Below, in pieces: positions 21,801 through 32,659 of a DNA stretch of 64,000 nt (position 1 is its first letter; every line of letters starts with the position of its first letter). Origin of the DNA: Lycium barbarum (lineage: Eukaryota > Streptophyta > Magnoliopsida > Solanales > Solanaceae); NCBI RefSeq assembly GCF_019175385.1, contig NC_083342.1:114328376-114392375 (forward strand), read 5' to 3'. The translations under genes and the position numbers were made by a program. The notes below the pieces were generated by a model. The model saw nothing but the letters and a program-made list of their open reading frames with translations. It made no database searches and was not told the DNA's origin.

Positions 21801-22504
21801 TAAGAGACGATATTTATATAATTATTGAAGTTTTCTTTCTCTCTCTCCCTTTCCTTTTCTTGAGGTCTCCTCCCCCTACCCCACAATGAAAAAGGAAAAG
21901 AAAGAAAACAAATGAATGAATATAATAATAATTTAAGTGGAAGACGAAAACATCATCTTTTGCTAGTTTTGGTAAACCTAAAAGCATCTCCAAAACAGAA
22001 AATTGATATGTAAAAGGATATTAGATGAGTGCACCGATTGAACCGTGTTTGGAATATAGCCAAGCAATGTTGCAAGGAGAAGAATAATGTCACGTAGAAG
22101 CAAACAGTGACAATGGAAAATTCGTACAATGTTAAATATAACGTCAAAATGTCCACCTCAGAGAATGAGTACGTTCCAATAAAAAATCGAAACGCATTGG
22201 TTCTATGAGGAGTTTCTAGTACAACTACAACTATATATGATAGGAGTATAGCTGTTTCATTCATCATGATGTGAAAACTCTTGATCTTCCTTTCCTTTAT
22301 TGTGCCAGCTTGTGGAGCTGGGAAGAGCGTACAGTGTCTCAGTATCAATGGCTGGCATTTCTTTACCTTCAATTATCCTTTTCTTTTTTTGGTTTTCACG
22401 AAAAATCCTCACTTTAAAGAACATATACTAGTTTTAATTTCCAAAAACAGTAACCCAAGGGATTCTATTCTATCTTTGGAGGTTGGTGGTTGAGGGTGGG
22501 GCGC

Positions 22505-22515
22505 GGGGGGGGGGG
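22505..22515. repeat. Poly-G tract (11 G)
   Basis: A G run follows GTTGAGGGTGGGGCGC. It is one of several G/C homopolymers in the window. Confidence 0.9.
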
Positions 22516-22878
22516 TGTGGATGGATATTCTATTTGTTAAGTAAAAGACTGACTTCCCTAATGTTAGATGATCCCACCACTCCTTTACATTTGATGATCC
22601 TAATACCTATATCATGTTGGGTATAAATACACACTGTGTTCATAGCTGAATTTCAACAGTCAAAATGAGATGAGTTAATATATGCCTAGGTTAATGACCA
22701 ATTCCGAATTTGTTTAATTAGAAAAGAAAAATCCAAAAAAAAAATGAATTGTAATGGGCTAAAAACGGGTCATAACCCAACTTGTTCAATAATTACTACT
22801 TTTAATTTATTTATTTTCTTCAATATTGCTATATACTCCGTATAACATATCAAATTGCACATGAGTCAGTTTAGACTA

Positions 22879-23141
22879 CTCCCTCCGTTCACTTTTACTT
22901 TTCCACAATACTAAAAATAAATTTTCACTTTTACTTGTTCACTTTAGCATGTCTAGGAAAGACAAACTTTTTTTTCTTGTTTTACCCTTAATATTAATTA
23001 CTCATTTTCAAATCATTCTTCAAGTTCAATGAGACTATACATCAATTAATATGAGTATTATAATAAAATACATACTTCATTTATTAATTCTTAAGGAGCA
23101 TCCAAAGTCAAAAATAGACAAGTAAAAGTGAACGAAGGAAG
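22879..23141. mobile_element. Stowaway-like MITE
   Basis: The left end is CTCCCTCCGTTCACTTTTACTT and the right end is the complement, GTAAAAGTGAACGAAGGAAG. A TA dinucleotide lies on both sides, as expected for Tc1/mariner-type MITEs. Confidence 0.8.
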
Positions 23142-24732
23142 TACATATCAGTCCAATTTTTAGATAGGCTAAATTACGCATATGCTAAATTTGAGTGGGT
23201 TTATTTTTGGCTAAGCGGGTTTGACGGGTCATGGGTTAATTTAATCACCCCAATCTGTTATCCGAAAACAAGTCTCTTAAGGTATGAATACACTGAGCTA
23301 CATTTGATAATGGCAGGCTTAGCAAATATATCAGATACCTCATTCCCTTCCTAGAACGATATTGAATCAATATTCTTCTCTAATTTTATCAATGTCCTCT
23401 TGTGATTTCCATGGAATTTTGCAATTTGAACAGAATAAAGATAATGTTATAATTATTTTTGTATTTTCATTTTTAAATTTAGTAAGTGTGAAAATGAAGG
23501 TTTTATTACGTATAAAAATAAAGGTCTTTATAAAAATTGGCATAAAGTCTGATAGTCCCTTGCTGTTTTAATATCTTTGCTATTTCGACCCAAATAAAAA
23601 AGATTAATACGCTTTATTTTGGCTTTAATCTCATCTGTCTATTAGACAAAAAAAAAAAAAAAAAAGGTCTATTAGTAGTAATGCTTGTGTATTTGATTGG
23701 GTTTCTAAACTTGAACAGTAAAGTCATGCTCAAAATGGGTCCCCCACAATCACAAAACCTTAGTACAAAATCAGGAAAACAACATGCAAAAAGTAAGTGG
23801 GCACCCAAACAGGTCGTAACCACACGGGGACCCTTTACTTAGTGGATGTGGTGACAGGTGTCGGCACACCAGCTTTATTTTAAATAAGCTCGTTTATTAA
23901 TAGTTTAGTGTACTATATATCCTTTATACAGTAACCAAAAACACTTTAGTTCTATAAATTACTAAGAAAAATCAACTCGAGAACCATCATGCTTGCTAGC
24001 CAGTCCCCAGTGAATTTGTGTGTATGTGTTTTTTTAATGATTTTTATTTTTATTTTAATTTCTCTCACCGGGACCAGTCGATAATGTTAATTGTCCCAAA
24101 ATTAGGTGAGTGTTTGGCTAATTTAATTCCTTTTTAAGGGGAGGATTGCAAATATTGCGTGTGCGTACCCTTTTTGGGAACTTATCACCTTCAACAGTTT
24201 TAAGGCATAAATTGGCATCTATATTCTAATCTAATCGTCTAATAGGCTAGTGCAAACTTTTTTGAAAGACTAATTTACCCTCTTTTTCTTTAACTCGTAC
24301 TTTTTCTTCTTTTGTCAAATGAAAATTTGAAATTCTTGAGGAATAAAGAGTAAGCGCCCATTTGTCCAAATTCTTGAGGAATAAAGAGTAAGCACCCATT
24401 TGTCCATACTCCATACAAAAATTTCACTTCTTTCGGAACAAATTCTAAAATAACGTGTAGTTATGCATTGGATTGGTTTTTTTTTTTTTTTTTTTTTTTT
24501 TGTAGAAAAAGAAGAAGAAGAAGAAACTATTAAAGATGAGTTTCAAATTTAAAACCAGTCTTCAAGTGAAATTCTTTTTTCCATGCACAAAATTTCAACA
24601 GTTTTCAAGTTAAATGAATATCCGAGCACAACTTGATTTCCAACAACCTTTGTTAACTTCTTTTTTGCATTTTTTTTTTATCAAATATCATGGTTTTTTA
24701 GGGAAAGTAAAAAGAGTGGGTTAAAAGATTCA

Positions 24733-25089
24733 GGGTGTGTTTGGTACGAAAAAAAATATTTTTCACGAAAAATATATGTTGAGAAAATAAGTGATTTCTT
24801 ATTTATTTTCTGTGTTTAGTAAATAAGCAAAAAATATTAGCATTTTTATATAATCTAGCGAACATCGTTGAGGTTTACATGGGGGCCTAGAGGTGTGAGG
24901 ATGGTGGGGATGGTTCGGAGTTGCAATGGGTATTAAATAATAAGTGTGAAATGCCACTTATGAAATTTATTTTCCCTAATTCTACTAGAGAAATCATTTT
25001 CTTCTTTTGTAATGAACTTTTTTGTCCGAGAGAAAAGGTTTTTTCAAAAAATTTGACCAATCAAACCTAAAAATTTGAAAAACATTCTC
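24733..25089. mobile_element. MITE-like relic (GGGTGTGTTTGG family)
   Basis: It begins GGGTGTGTTTGGTACGAAA and carries repeated AAAATATTTTTCACG. The same sequence occurs at about 38637-39003 and, truncated, at 55993-56108, so it predates the unit duplication. The right end is not sharp. Confidence 0.5.
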
Positions 25090-25098
25090 CTTCATAAG

Positions 25099-25329
25099 AT
25101 TTTTTTTTTTTGAACCCCCAGGGAAACCCATAGCCGCTACCCTTCACGCGCGCACTGGGTAGCCTGCTCACTTTGCAATAGCTCGTAAGCCACACAAGAG
25201 ATGTAAATTGCACTAGGCAAGTCCGGTGCGATGAGCTCTAACTGAGAAAACTGCCAGTAAGGAGAATCGTTCTCAAGTCTCCCATATGGAAAACCCCTCA
25301 CCCAACCAACTCAGCCAACCCTCAGGTGG
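25099..25329 (-). mobile_element. SINE, TS-like, minus orientation
   Basis: The poly-T at 25099-25111 is the A-tail read backwards. The body in complement contains CTAGTGCAATTTACATC, TGTGTGGCTTACGAGC and GGTAGCGGCTATGGGTTTCC, the Solanaceae TS SINE signature. The 9-bp duplication CTTCATAAG flanks it (25090-25098 and 25330-25338). It is shared with unit 2 (39004-40653, interrupted), so it is older than the duplication. Confidence 0.85.
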
Positions 25330-25651
25330 CTTCATAAGCATTGCCACATAACATTCTTATATTATTAAACATTGCATTAAAAAAATTGTATTATACATAA
25401 TTTTTGCATAATTGGAACGTGCATCGAAAGGGACTTAATGGGCAAATAGGCAGGGACGAAGGCAGAGGACGTGTGCAAAAGGCTTTAATATTAATTAATT
25501 GAATATTGCAAAATTATACTATATAAAAGAGCAACAATATATTTATATATATATAAGTTATTGAATATCCTTAAGATAAGATATTTTAAAAATATAAGTA
25601 TCCTCACCCAAAACACTCTGAGGAGAAAAAAGAAGGTAACTGGAGGATTTA

Positions 25652-25884
25652 GAGCCCGTTTGGATTGGCTTATAAGTTGCTGAAAACAGCTTATTTTTTA
25701 GTGTTTGGCTGGCCAGTTTAAAGTCATTTTGTGCTTAAAATAAGCCCCAAAAAAATAATTGGGCCCGTTTGGTTTAGCTTATCTAAAACAACTTATAAGC
25801 CAAAAAAAAAAAAAAAACGTTGGGCTACCCTAATTTTTTTTTCGGCTTATAAGTTGCTTTTTTTAAGCCTATCCAAACAGGCTC
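25652..25884. mobile_element. Tourist-like MITE, present only in unit 1
   Basis: The ends are GAGCCCGTTTGGATTGGCTT and the complementary ATCCAAACAGGCTC, with TTA duplications at 25649-25651 and 25885-25887. Unit 2 shows the empty site GAGGATTTAGTGAC near 40975. A second copy of the family lies at 58558-58751. Confidence 0.9.
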
Positions 25885-25934
25885 TTAGTGACAAACACAC
25901 AGAAATATCTTCTCAAAGCATAGGGGCCATTTGA

Positions 25935-27729
25935 TGTAAAACTGTGTAAATCCGGGTTAAGTGTGAAAGCATCTTGGAGAATCGGACTCCACTGTTTTGT
26001 TGATGGAAAATACGGAGAAAGAATATGGCCGTATTTTGAAATACGGTCTGTATCTCTTGGGCGTATTTCACCCGCCTCCCTATGGGATCGACTATTTTGT
26101 TAATGTAAAATACGACCACAGAATACGTCCTGTATTTTGAAATACGACATGTATGTCTGTGCGTATTTTACTCGCAATTTTATCATTTATTCACATTCTC
26201 ATGAACCTAAGGACGAAAATCTTTCCCCCAAGTCCTCAAACATTAAAGTAAGAACATCTTTAACATTATTAATCAATCCTAGCATTAAACCCATGATTCT
26301 TAACATGATTATTGAATGAAAAACCTAGGGTTGCAAGGTAGTCTTTCTCAAAGTGACTCAAGGTAGGGTTTTGGGTGTTCTTCATCGTAAAAGTGAATTG
26401 TTGAATTACGTAAGGCTTAATTAAGGTATGTCTCTTTTGAAAACCTTATTTGGGATGTGTGTCTCCTTTTCAAAGGTTCTTTATTGGATAAAAAGGTGAA
26501 CTTTTCATACTTTAAAATCCTATTTCATGCTTTGATTGTGGTTTGTGTGCGTGAGGGGACAAGCCCACATTAAACCTTGATTGTATTATACTCTATACAT
26601 GTATACGTAATTCTAATCATTTTCCTCTATAAGATATCATCAACAATAATGGCTAAAGGATTGGTAATGGTGTTTTATGATGAACTTAAATGCTAATTGA
26701 TGATCTGACTACCTTGAGATGAATTGTGATTCGGCTTCTATGCCTTGAACTTTGTTATCGTGTTTGGCCTAGCTACTCGGGAGGAAGGGTAGTCACCATG
26801 GATCCTAGTGTGGTAATGTCTAGCCATTCGAGAGGAAGAGTGGCCACTGCGGGTTCGCCGCCCGTGTGCGGTTTATGCCTAGCTATTCGGGAGGAAGGAT
26901 ACCCACCGAGGATCTAATATTCCGGTGTGGTACTCAATTATGTTTAGGGAACCTCAAAGGCCATCCCTTCGATGTGATTCATTCTTGGGCCTGTATTGAC
27001 ATGTGTGATATCTTTATGAAAGTATTACTGAGGATAATCTGGCAAATTGAAAGGACATAATCAAAAGTTGTAAACTTGATAAAAAGGGGTTCTCATTCGT
27101 TGTGATAAGCATATCGAACCAAGTTGAGTAACTGTTTAATAATGATTTCGCATGGTTTCGAGAACTAATATCTTTACTTATTATTGTATCTGATTTTTAT
27201 ATGTCACATTGTCCCCGAGGCACTCACTGAGTACGAAGTACTCAGGCATACCATTGTTGTTTTTTATGGTATGTCAAGTAACAAAGAAGAGCAGGTTCGT
27301 GGAAACTAAAGCGCTAGGAGAACTTGTTGTTGATGTTTATTTGGTGAGCTCACATGCTCATTCGTGGGTCATCCTCTATTTATTCATTCCATTTATTTAT
27401 ATTAGTTTTCCGGGTTGTGTCCCGATGATTAGACGGTCATTCATTATTCTTAGAAGCTCCACAGTTTACATTCATTATGTGGGTAGTTGAAGAGTCGTTG
27501 CGTAACTCTTTGGGCACTTGTTATGTTTTGAGTAAGTTATATAACATTAAAGACTTCCGCTGATTTTTAATTTTGATAGCTTGATTAGAATGCATCTATC
27601 TATATATTGCAGGTAATTGAGTAGTGAACCTTGCGATTTCTACTGTTCGGTATTGAATGATTAGGTTCTTCCGATGTTGTTCATGATGTCGGATGTCGGT
27701 CACGTCTAGGTGGATTTTGGGGCGTGACA
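25935..27729 (+). mobile_element. Solo LTR (1795 bp) of a Ty3/gypsy-type element
   Basis: It starts TGTAAAACTG and ends GGGGCGTGACA, with the 5-bp duplication TTTGA at 25930-25934 and 27730-27734. Unit 3 has the uninterrupted site at about 41013-41030. There is no internal region, so it is the product of LTR-LTR recombination. Inside, CTAGCTATTCGGGAGGAAGG-like motifs repeat three times (26768-26910). It is inserted a few bases inside an older MITE (25923-25934 plus 27730-27990). Confidence 0.92.
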
Positions 27730-29100
27730 TTTGATAGTGTGTATAAGAATAGTACTAAATGTATGTTGAAATTATTTTTTATTCACTGTTTCGTTTGGTG
27801 TATTAAGGACATTTCTATCTTTAACCATGCTTATTCATGTATTAATAATTCTTATATTGCTAATATCATTATTTGTTATTAATAAGACTAGTACTGAATA
27901 GAGTATTAATACATGTATTAGATATATATAGGTTGAGAAATACTATATCAAATAAACAACTACTAATAATACCAAAGTTAATACATGTATTACAAGTAGT
28001 GCATCTTCCGAAAAGATTCTCAAGGTGTGTTTTAAAGGAAACAACCCTAGAGTATGGTCGTCCTAAGCAAGACAGTCTTAGCTTTGAAGTTTGCAGAACA
28101 TATTTACCACTCTAAACAAATCAAGAAACTCAGATTTATTCTGACTTAGTCAGTTAAGCACCCCCTCAGTTTATTAACTTTATCAGTTGATTGTGCTTAT
28201 TATAATAAAGTTCATGGGAAACAATGACGATTATGACAGTGCCTTTTTAACTCTAAACGAGGAATATCAAAGTTGGTGGCTGGATAATATTTTCTTGAAA
28301 TTAGAATGAAGTATTTGAAAGTGGAATAACACTTGAAGATTATTTATGAATGAAAGAATCATTATTCACCTTAAATAATACTCCATTTTTCTTGTTAGAT
28401 GTTTGAACCAACTTGTGTGCAGTGACACTATCCATCACTCTACCCATCAAAATTTGAGTACTACGTATGTTTATCACCACAAGTGTTTGAACTTGTACTT
28501 AGATCCCATGAATTCTAAGCCATTTAATTTATTAATACCACTAAGCCACACTGATAAATGTATTTCACTTTATATATTCATCAAACAATTTTATCAATAT
28601 TTCACAGGTATTTGCAAAATATAGATAACCAAAGTGGTATTTGCAAATAGTATAGATAAAATGAGGAGGCATATATATAGCGTCAACTTCAACCTTTTTT
28701 CTTCTTTTGATAAGTAGTGATAATATTTAAGACAAGGAAAACCTTTGTCCTAATTAACATATCAACAATGTTACCAGTTTAATTACAGCTTGAGTACGTG
28801 AACATGACTTATATTGAAACTTGATTATCTGCTGGGGTCATTCAAAAATCTTTTAACTTGCTAGATGGACAGTACCAGGCCCTTCACAAATTACCTTGCT
28901 AGCTTGGATTATCAATATATAGTGCTTAGAAAGGATGTCTTCTTTAATTAGATGACAAGAGAAGTCATTAGATGAGATGTGTTGCAATCTGCAAGATAAA
29001 ATCACACTCCAGGACTATATCTTCTGTCCCTAAACAAAATCAAGACGGTACACCGTTGAATTAAAGATAAGTCAAGTGTGTTGACATCAAAATACAATCT

Positions 29101-29154
29101 TTGAAATGTCTGTGTATGTGTGTGAGAGAGAGAGAGGGGGGGGGGGGGGGGGGG
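29101..29154. repeat. (GT)n(GA)n poly-G composite microsatellite at the lost-exon junction
   Basis: A TGTGTATGTGTGTG run passes into GAGAGAGAGAGA and then 19 G (29136-29154). It occupies the place where unit 1 carries the MADS exon. Confidence 0.9.
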
Positions 29155-29517
29155 AGGATTGTGAGACCCAAAAAACCAGAAAGGGAAACTGAGATAGGTG
29201 CAAGTTTTCATTGATTCTCAGCCCAATCAGCCAAAAATTTCCTTATTCAGGTATACTCTCTCCCTATCTCCTTTGTCTAGTCCCGTTACCCCCTATGCGG
29301 AAAAAGTGTAAACATAAAAATAACAGTTAATAAAATAAGTAAATAAAAATTTGTGTATGTACTATTAGGTGACGTTATTACTAGGGGAACAGTCAAAATT
29401 GCCTCTGAAAAAAGTATTCGACGCACGTCGGCAAGCTGGCCCAACCTCTATGTCCTTCAAAACTGTCTGACATCCAGGTCTACTTTTAAAATGGGAAAGG
29501 GTCAAAATTGTCTATTA

Positions 29518-29890
29518 TAGCCTGTTTGGCCATGTTTCTAAAATCAGTTTATTTTTAAAAGTATTTTTAAAAATAAATAATTTTCAAAAAAATACTTTTG
29601 GCGAAAAGCAGTTTGTATTTAGTCAATTAATTTAAAATACACTTTTGAGTAGCAATTAGTGTTTGGTTAAGCTTTTAAAAAGTGCTTTTATGTGTATTTT
29701 TGTCAAAAAAAAGTGCTTTTGGGCAAAAACTATTTTTTTTAGCTTCTGAAAAACTGCTTCTGATACTCCTCAGAAACACTTATTTTCTCTCAAAAGCTTG
29801 GTCAAACACTTCAATTTTTTTTTTTCAAATAAGCACTTATTCAAAAAATAAGTACTTTTGGGGGGAAAATAAATTTGGCCAAACAGGCTA
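29518..29890. mobile_element. Tourist-like MITE, present only in unit 2
   Basis: The inverted ends are TAGCCTGTTTGGCCA and TTGGCCAAACAGGCTA. TTA duplications lie at 29515-29517 and 29891-29893. Unit 3 has the empty site GTCTCTTAACTATTG at about 44608. Confidence 0.92.
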
Positions 29891-30030
29891 TTAACTATTG
29901 AAATTAGAATAATTATGTACATTTGATTTTGATCCCTCTCGTTATTAGCCAACTAATCTAATAGTCAAGCCGTCTTTGTTTTGACAAACTCTTTTTTTAT
30001 ATTTTGAAGTATTACCTATATCGACTTATA

Positions 30031-30294
30031 CTTCTTCCTCCGTCTCAATTTATGTGACACTTTTCGCTTTTCGAGAGTCAATTTAACTAAACTTTAAAGC
30101 TAAATTGAATTAGTAGATTAACTCGATATTTTAACATTCAAACTTATATAATTGAAAACTACATGAAAAGTACTATAAATTACAATTCTTCTCATATCAA
30201 TTTGATGAAAAAATACATCTTAAAATGATGGTCAAAGTTCACACAATTTGAATCTCGGAAGCGAAAAGTGCCACATAAATTGGGACAGAAGGAG
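30031..30294. mobile_element. Stowaway-like MITE
   Basis: The inverted ends are CTTCTTCCTCCGTCTCAATTTATGTGACAC and its complement (ACATAAATTGGGACAGAAGGAG), with TA on both sides. The same element is in unit 3 at 44763-44992, so it predates their split. Confidence 0.8.
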
Positions 30295-31518
30295 TATTAC
30301 TTTTCATATAATTTCCAAATTAAATATATAATTTTATTCAAAGAACTTGCATGATATATGTTCGAATTCACTCTAAAAATAGGTAATTTGACTCTCTTCG
30401 AACCTCTTCACATAAAATGACATACAATAAGTAATAATTTAGTTGAACACCTCCCACCTCATCCTTAACTATTTGCTGAGCCAAGAAATGAAGACAAGAC
30501 TATGTTTGGGGTTAGAAGAATTGAGGGTTCATATAGTGTTGGGAAAACGTCAAGGATTACGTACCAATGAGAAATCGAAAACGAATTTTTCTGTCATGAT
30601 ATTTTTAGTACGTACTAGCACCTATATTGATGTAACTGTTTTGTGCTTTAAAAGATTCTGTTTTCCTTCCTTTTTTGTGGCTTGTGGAGGTGAAGAACAG
30701 TTTACTAGTAAGCTGTAACGTCTCAACATTAATGGCAGACATTTCTTCATTTCATGAATCAGCTATCAAGAATCTTTTGTGTTCTTGAAGAAATATCCTG
30801 TTATAGAGTGTAAGAAATGCTAGTACGAAATATTTGCATTAACAGTAACATAAGAGGTTCCATTATGTTGTCTAAAAAGAGCTCCCTAACTTTAGTTCCT
30901 AATGCTAGTACCTTATTATCGTATAACAATTCTTTAGTTTTTCTTAAGGATATTGGAGAAGTGATAGTTTATATCATATGGTGCAAGATGTGAGCCTCTT
31001 AAGATGAAGACGTACGGTACGAGTGGAATGATTTGGATAAATTCTATATGTTTTAATTCATAAATGAAGGATTTGGGATTCGACTTCTCTTCATTTTCCC
31101 AAATTCTTGCTCGGATGAGTGAAACATATTATGCGGCACCCTTCTTACCGGCAGAATCCAAGTTTGAAACAAAGGGGAAAATGTGGAGCTAATTAGAAGA
31201 AAAACACCGGAGATAAATTTGGAATGACTTAAAATTACCATAAATAATATAACGTACCAAGGTATAATTAAATTTGTTTTTCTTATCATGTAATTCTTGG
31301 AGTTAGTAAATCAAATAACATTATCACTAATGTAGAAAAGTAAACTCTTATATAGTTATGTTAGGAAAGTTATGGTATGATTTAATATTCAGAAATTTAA
31401 TTCATATGCAATGCGTAAGGAACCAGAAGAAAAAAAAGAAGCTATATGTCATCGTTTTTATTTGTTAAAAAGGGTGTCTTTATACTTGCTATTGTATTTC
31501 TCACAAATTCAATCTCCT

Positions 31519-31535
31519 CCCCCCCCCCCCCCCCC
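31519..31535. repeat. Poly-C tract (17 C)
   Basis: A C run follows TCAATCTCCT. The counterpart in unit 3 is 47248-47278, where two C runs are split by one G. Confidence 0.9.
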
Positions 31536-31747
31536 ACCAAAAAAATAATTAAATGAACAATGACAAAATTGAACCCTTTTACCCATGTTTTGAACCATCC
31601 ATTAATAAGAAGAATAGTTTTGGGCTATTTGGCTAGTAGGATGGTATTTTGAGCTAGTTGACTAACGGCAAGAGCGTTTTTAGCCAAAAACGTAACAGAA
31701 AGTAAAAATTAACCTATTTCAAATAGTTCAAGAGTATTTTTGACTCT

Positions 31748-32133
31748 TTTTCCTTTTCTTTAGTTGCTTGAAGATAAGCCTCCTCCAAGCACTCCCACGT
31801 CTTTAGCAGTAGAGCAACCTACTATGAGATACATGCTCTCCTCTGTCAATGTTCCTGAGATCCAACTCCTAAGCAGGACATCCTTCTCTTCCCAATCTTC
31901 TTCACTACTAGTGTCAGCAGTTTTCTCAGATGCAGTTTCACTTGCCTTCTCAGAACTAGCTTCATCAGCTTTTCCAGTAGCTTTCACAAATAAAGGTGCA
32001 CATGAACTTCTTTGATGAGATATGTCAATCAGATAATTTGTGGGCTTAAGTTTGATAGAACATTAGGCAATGAGATGGTGTAGTGATGAAGTTGAGAGAG
32101 TATTGGTAGTAGGTGTTATTGGAGCCATTGTAC
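31748..32133 (-). pseudogene. Copia gag N-terminal fragment
   Basis: The minus-strand reading starts MAPITPTTNTLSTSSLHHLI at 32133, hits a stop, then shows a Ser/Glu-rich repeat (SSEKASETASEKTADTSSEE) and the gag core KDVLLRSWISGTLTEESMYL near 31830. This is the UBN2/retrotran-gag region of plant Copia elements. It is cut off at about 31748, so nothing of pol remains. It is preceded by a primer-binding site (32195-32206) and an LTR. The unit 3 counterpart, at about 47520-47895, has more stops. Confidence 0.8.
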
Positions 32134-32194
32134 AAGAATAGAAAAGAGACCGGTTTTGAGATTTCACAGTTTAAGCAGCGAGAAGGGTTCTCAT

Positions 32195-32206
32195 GCTCTG
32201 ATACCA
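32195..32206 (-). promoter_or_regulatory. Primer-binding site of the Copia fragment
   Basis: On the minus strand it reads TGGTATCAGAGC directly after the LTR end, complementary to initiator tRNA-Met. The unit 3 copy is mutated (ATGCTATGATACCA at 47951-47964). Confidence 0.85.
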
Positions 32207-32545
32207 TGTAGAATTCTCAAGCTAGCTTAGGGAAAACTTGTGTTATTTATTATGAACTGATCATATACAGAAGACTCTATTTATAGGAGAGAATACATGA
32301 GAAGCCTTAGCCTACTACAAGTGTAATACCACGGTCATATTCCAGTTGAACAGTACAAGTCTTAGACTCATCCTTAACATTACAAGAGATTGAATACAAT
32401 TCTAACTCAAGTAACCGACCCTAGACTAGGACTTTGATCCGAAGATGGATTCTGCAGAATCTGTATATCCTGTATATTCTATATATCCTATATATTCTAT
32501 ATATCCTGTATATTATGTATAAAGTCCTGATCTCTTTCCTCAACA
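32207..32545 (-). repeat. LTR of the Copia fragment (339 bp)
   Basis: On the minus strand it runs TGTTGAGGAAAGAGATCAGG to AGAATTCTACA, that is TG...CA, and abuts the primer-binding site. It has ATATATCCTGTATATTCTAT repeats at 32465-32515. The counterpart in unit 3 lies at about 47965-48286. Confidence 0.75.
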
Positions 32546-32649
32546 CTCCATACGTATGTTTGGAATGAACGTATATATCCCTATTATATTACAAATATTT
32601 ATACTTTTAAGTCCATGATCATTCTGATTGTATTCATAGATATAACATT

Positions 32650-32659
32650 CCATATATGG
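32650..32659. promoter_or_regulatory. Perfect CArG-box match CCATATATGG
   Basis: This ten-base motif fits CC(A/T)6GG, the binding site of MADS proteins. It is palindromic. Unit 3 has lost it (TTCTATGTATAGATT at the aligned place). One match in AT-rich DNA may be chance. Confidence 0.3.

Larger units (their letters stand above)
17950..25934. repeat. Tandem segmental unit 1: MADS intron 1 start, exon 1, promoter, distal promoter
   Basis: This is the gene-containing member of the array. Blocks shared with units 2 and 3 include AAGGAAACAACC...AGAGTATGG (about 18050), GTCAGTTAAGCA (18233), TGCTGGATGGACAGTACCA (18590), AAAATACAATCTTT (18970), the CAAGTTTT...CTCAGCCC block (19515), CTTGTGGAG...GTGTCTCAGTATC (22310) and the long block from 23360 (GAAGGTTTTATTACGTATAAA) to AAGCATAGGGG (25925). 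The first half is more diverged from the other units than the second half. Stretches 21801-22280 and 22500-22878 hold no recognised feature beyond AT-rich sequence. Confidence 0.75.

Noticed and set aside
29002..29211. 69-codon minus-strand ORF near the lost-exon site, considered as a remnant MADS exon
   Set aside because: The peptide is poly-Pro and Ser-His-Thr from the microsatellite and has no MADS residues.
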